Shown: piece by piece, positions 63,184 through 64,000 of the stretch
How the letters are laid out: every line of letters starts with the position of its first letter
Numbering within the stretch: the stretch's first letter is position 1
Origin: Chitinimonas sp. BJYL2
GTDB lineage: Bacteria > Pseudomonadota > Gammaproteobacteria > Burkholderiales > Chitinimonadaceae
Assembly (NCBI RefSeq): GCF_027257935.1
Contig: NZ_JANZKW010000002.1
Coordinates: 806,001 to 870,000, forward strand
Length of the DNA: 64,000 nt
Direction of reading: 5' to 3'
Made by a program: the position numbers and the translations under genes
The notes under the pieces: model-generated
Database searches by the model: none
The model's input: the letters and a program-made list of their open reading frames with translations, nothing else
Told to the model about the DNA's origin: nothing

Positions 63184-64000
63184 CTAGAATCGGACAAACT
63201 GGGTTTCATCGACCGGCTTGGCCGGATGCTGGATAGGCGCGATATTGCCACTGGGCCGAGGCAACTCGGCAACCTGCGCCACAAACTTGGGTATCACCGG
63301 GACCGGCGGAGACGCTGGGGCACTGGCTTTACTGGGCGTACGTGGCGGCTCGGCAACCTCGGGCAGGATGATCGGCGCAGGCTCATCCAGCTCGAACACC
63401 TGCAGTTGCCGGGCAAGCTGTTCGGCATGGCGCAGCATTTCCTCTGCTGTCGCGGCCAGCTCTTCCGACGCGGCAGCATTGGACTGCGTGGATACACCCA
63501 GCGTACTGATGGCCTGATTGATCTGCATCAGCCCGGTTGCCTGCTCGCGGCCCGACGCCGTGATCTCCGCAACCAGATCCGCGGTATGACGTATCTCGGG
63601 TAGCGAACTGTCGAGCAGGTTACCCGCGCTGACAGCCAGCTTGTCCGACTCCCCCGCCAGGTTGCCGATCTCACGGGCGGCAGCCTGACTGCGCTCGGCC
63701 AGCTTGCGAACCTCCTGCGCCACAACGGCAAAACCCTTGCCATGCTGACCAGCCCGAGCCGCCTCAATGGCGGCATTGAGTGCGAGCAGGTTGGTCTGGT
63801 AGGCAATGTCGTCAACAACCCCGATCTTGCTGGCAATCTGACGCATGGCGCCCAAGGAAGCACCGACAGCTCGCCCGCCCTCTGTGGCCATCTCCGCAGC
63901 GCGCCCCGCCAGACGATCGGTCTCGGCGGCATGCTGTGCGGTCTGCGCCACGGAAGCGCTGATTTGTTCGATGGCCGCACTGGACTCCTCGATATTGCTG
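63184..64000 (-). CDS. methyl-accepting chemotaxis protein, C-terminal part (5' end beyond window)
   Basis: The frame is open to the right-hand edge, so the sensor and transmembrane segments are outside. The visible 271 residues carry the MCP signalling domain: [19 protein letters not shown] at the edge, the conserved hairpin tip ([27 protein letters not shown], then [24 protein letters not shown]) and methylation helix 2. A Pro/Ala-rich tail of about 70 residues ends in the pentapeptide-like ETQFVRF; it lacks a clear NWETF motif. It lies directly upstream of cheW, consistent with a chemotaxis operon. Confidence 0.93.
   Translation of the reverse strand, partial: SNIEESSAAIEQISASVAQTAQHAAETDRLAGRAAEMATEGGRAVGASLGAMRQIASKIGVVDDIAYQTNLLALNAAIEAARAGQHGKGFAVVAQEVRKLAERSQAAAREIGNLAGESDKLAVSAGNLLDSSLPEIRHTADLVAEITASGREQATGLMQINQAISTLGVSTQSNAAASEELAATAEEMLRHAEQLARQLQVFELDEPAPIILPEVAEPPRTPSKASAPASPPVPVIPKFVAQVAELPRPSGNIAPIQHPAKPVDETQFVRF

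Noticed and set aside
1-64000. CRISPR arrays, insertion sequences or a prophage
   Set aside because: No spaced direct repeats, transposase, integrase or phage structural genes were found; the repeats present are short intergenic palindromes.

Overview
The window is a GC-rich (about 60% by eye) chromosomal segment of a betaproteobacterium, most likely Neisseriales or a close relative such as a Chitinimonas- or Chitinibacter-like lineage. This placement is inferred from the tig-clpP-clpX-lon-hupB-tRNA(Val)-tRNA(Asp)-ppiD gene order, detached gspLMN genes, a liu leucine-degradation locus and protein flavour, not from a database search. No insertion sequence, prophage, CRISPR array or rRNA was seen. 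Genes are densely packed on both strands and no gap exceeds about 300 bases.

1-6.1 kb: the 3' end of an HD-GYP phosphodiesterase, a cysteine-cluster protein with a small membrane protein, an OmpA-type envelope protein with three C-terminal Ig-like repeats, folE (GTP cyclohydrolase I) coupled to a BLUF blue-light sensor, and two small unknown proteins. 6.2-15.1 kb: a leftward proteostasis block of trigger factor, ClpP, ClpX, Lon (with a good RpoH-type promoter), HU-beta, tRNA-Val, tRNA-Asp and PpiD, with tRNA-Leu upstream of tig. 15.3-20 kb: gspLMN of type II secretion, a family 2 glycosyltransferase and gltX. 20-28 kb: a histidine-kinase-like sensor with an eroded ATPase domain coupled to an intact diguanylate cyclase, a sugar-phosphate mutarotase, a TIM-barrel-like unknown, an EamA transporter and an MBL-fold hydrolase.

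28.2-42.3 kb: the leucine/isovalerate degradation locus. LiuR (MerR family) precedes a perfect 16-bp palindrome overlapping a promoter for liuA. Then come a thiolase, MaoC-like hydratase, second acyl-CoA dehydrogenase, liuB, liuC and liuD, interleaved with two orphan solute-binding proteins, a GNAT, an ABM protein, a cupin and a split membrane/exported spermidine-synthase-like pair. HMG-CoA lyase is not present.

42.3-53 kb: a DUF3015 protein, an Lnb/DUF4105 protein, recQ, a PNPOx-like protein coupled to a PNPOx-GAF-winged-helix-like protein, a hemerythrin-like protein with 11-bp-periodic upstream repeats, a LysR/NAD(P)-binding divergent pair, a third orphan solute-binding protein and a zinc-ribbon unknown. 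53-58.8 kb: an iron-uptake pair (PKHD hydroxylase and TonB siderophore receptor) divergent from relA. The receptor has Fur-box-like sites followed by a structured leader containing an intrinsic terminator, which is the most intriguing regulatory structure in the window. 58.8-64 kb: a leftward chemotaxis operon (MCP, cheW, cheR, cheD, cheB) ending in a REC-EAL c-di-GMP phosphodiesterase.

Cyclic-di-GMP is a recurring theme (HD-GYP, GGDEF and EAL proteins in one window), as is sensing through two-component, chemotaxis, BLUF and solute-binding proteins.
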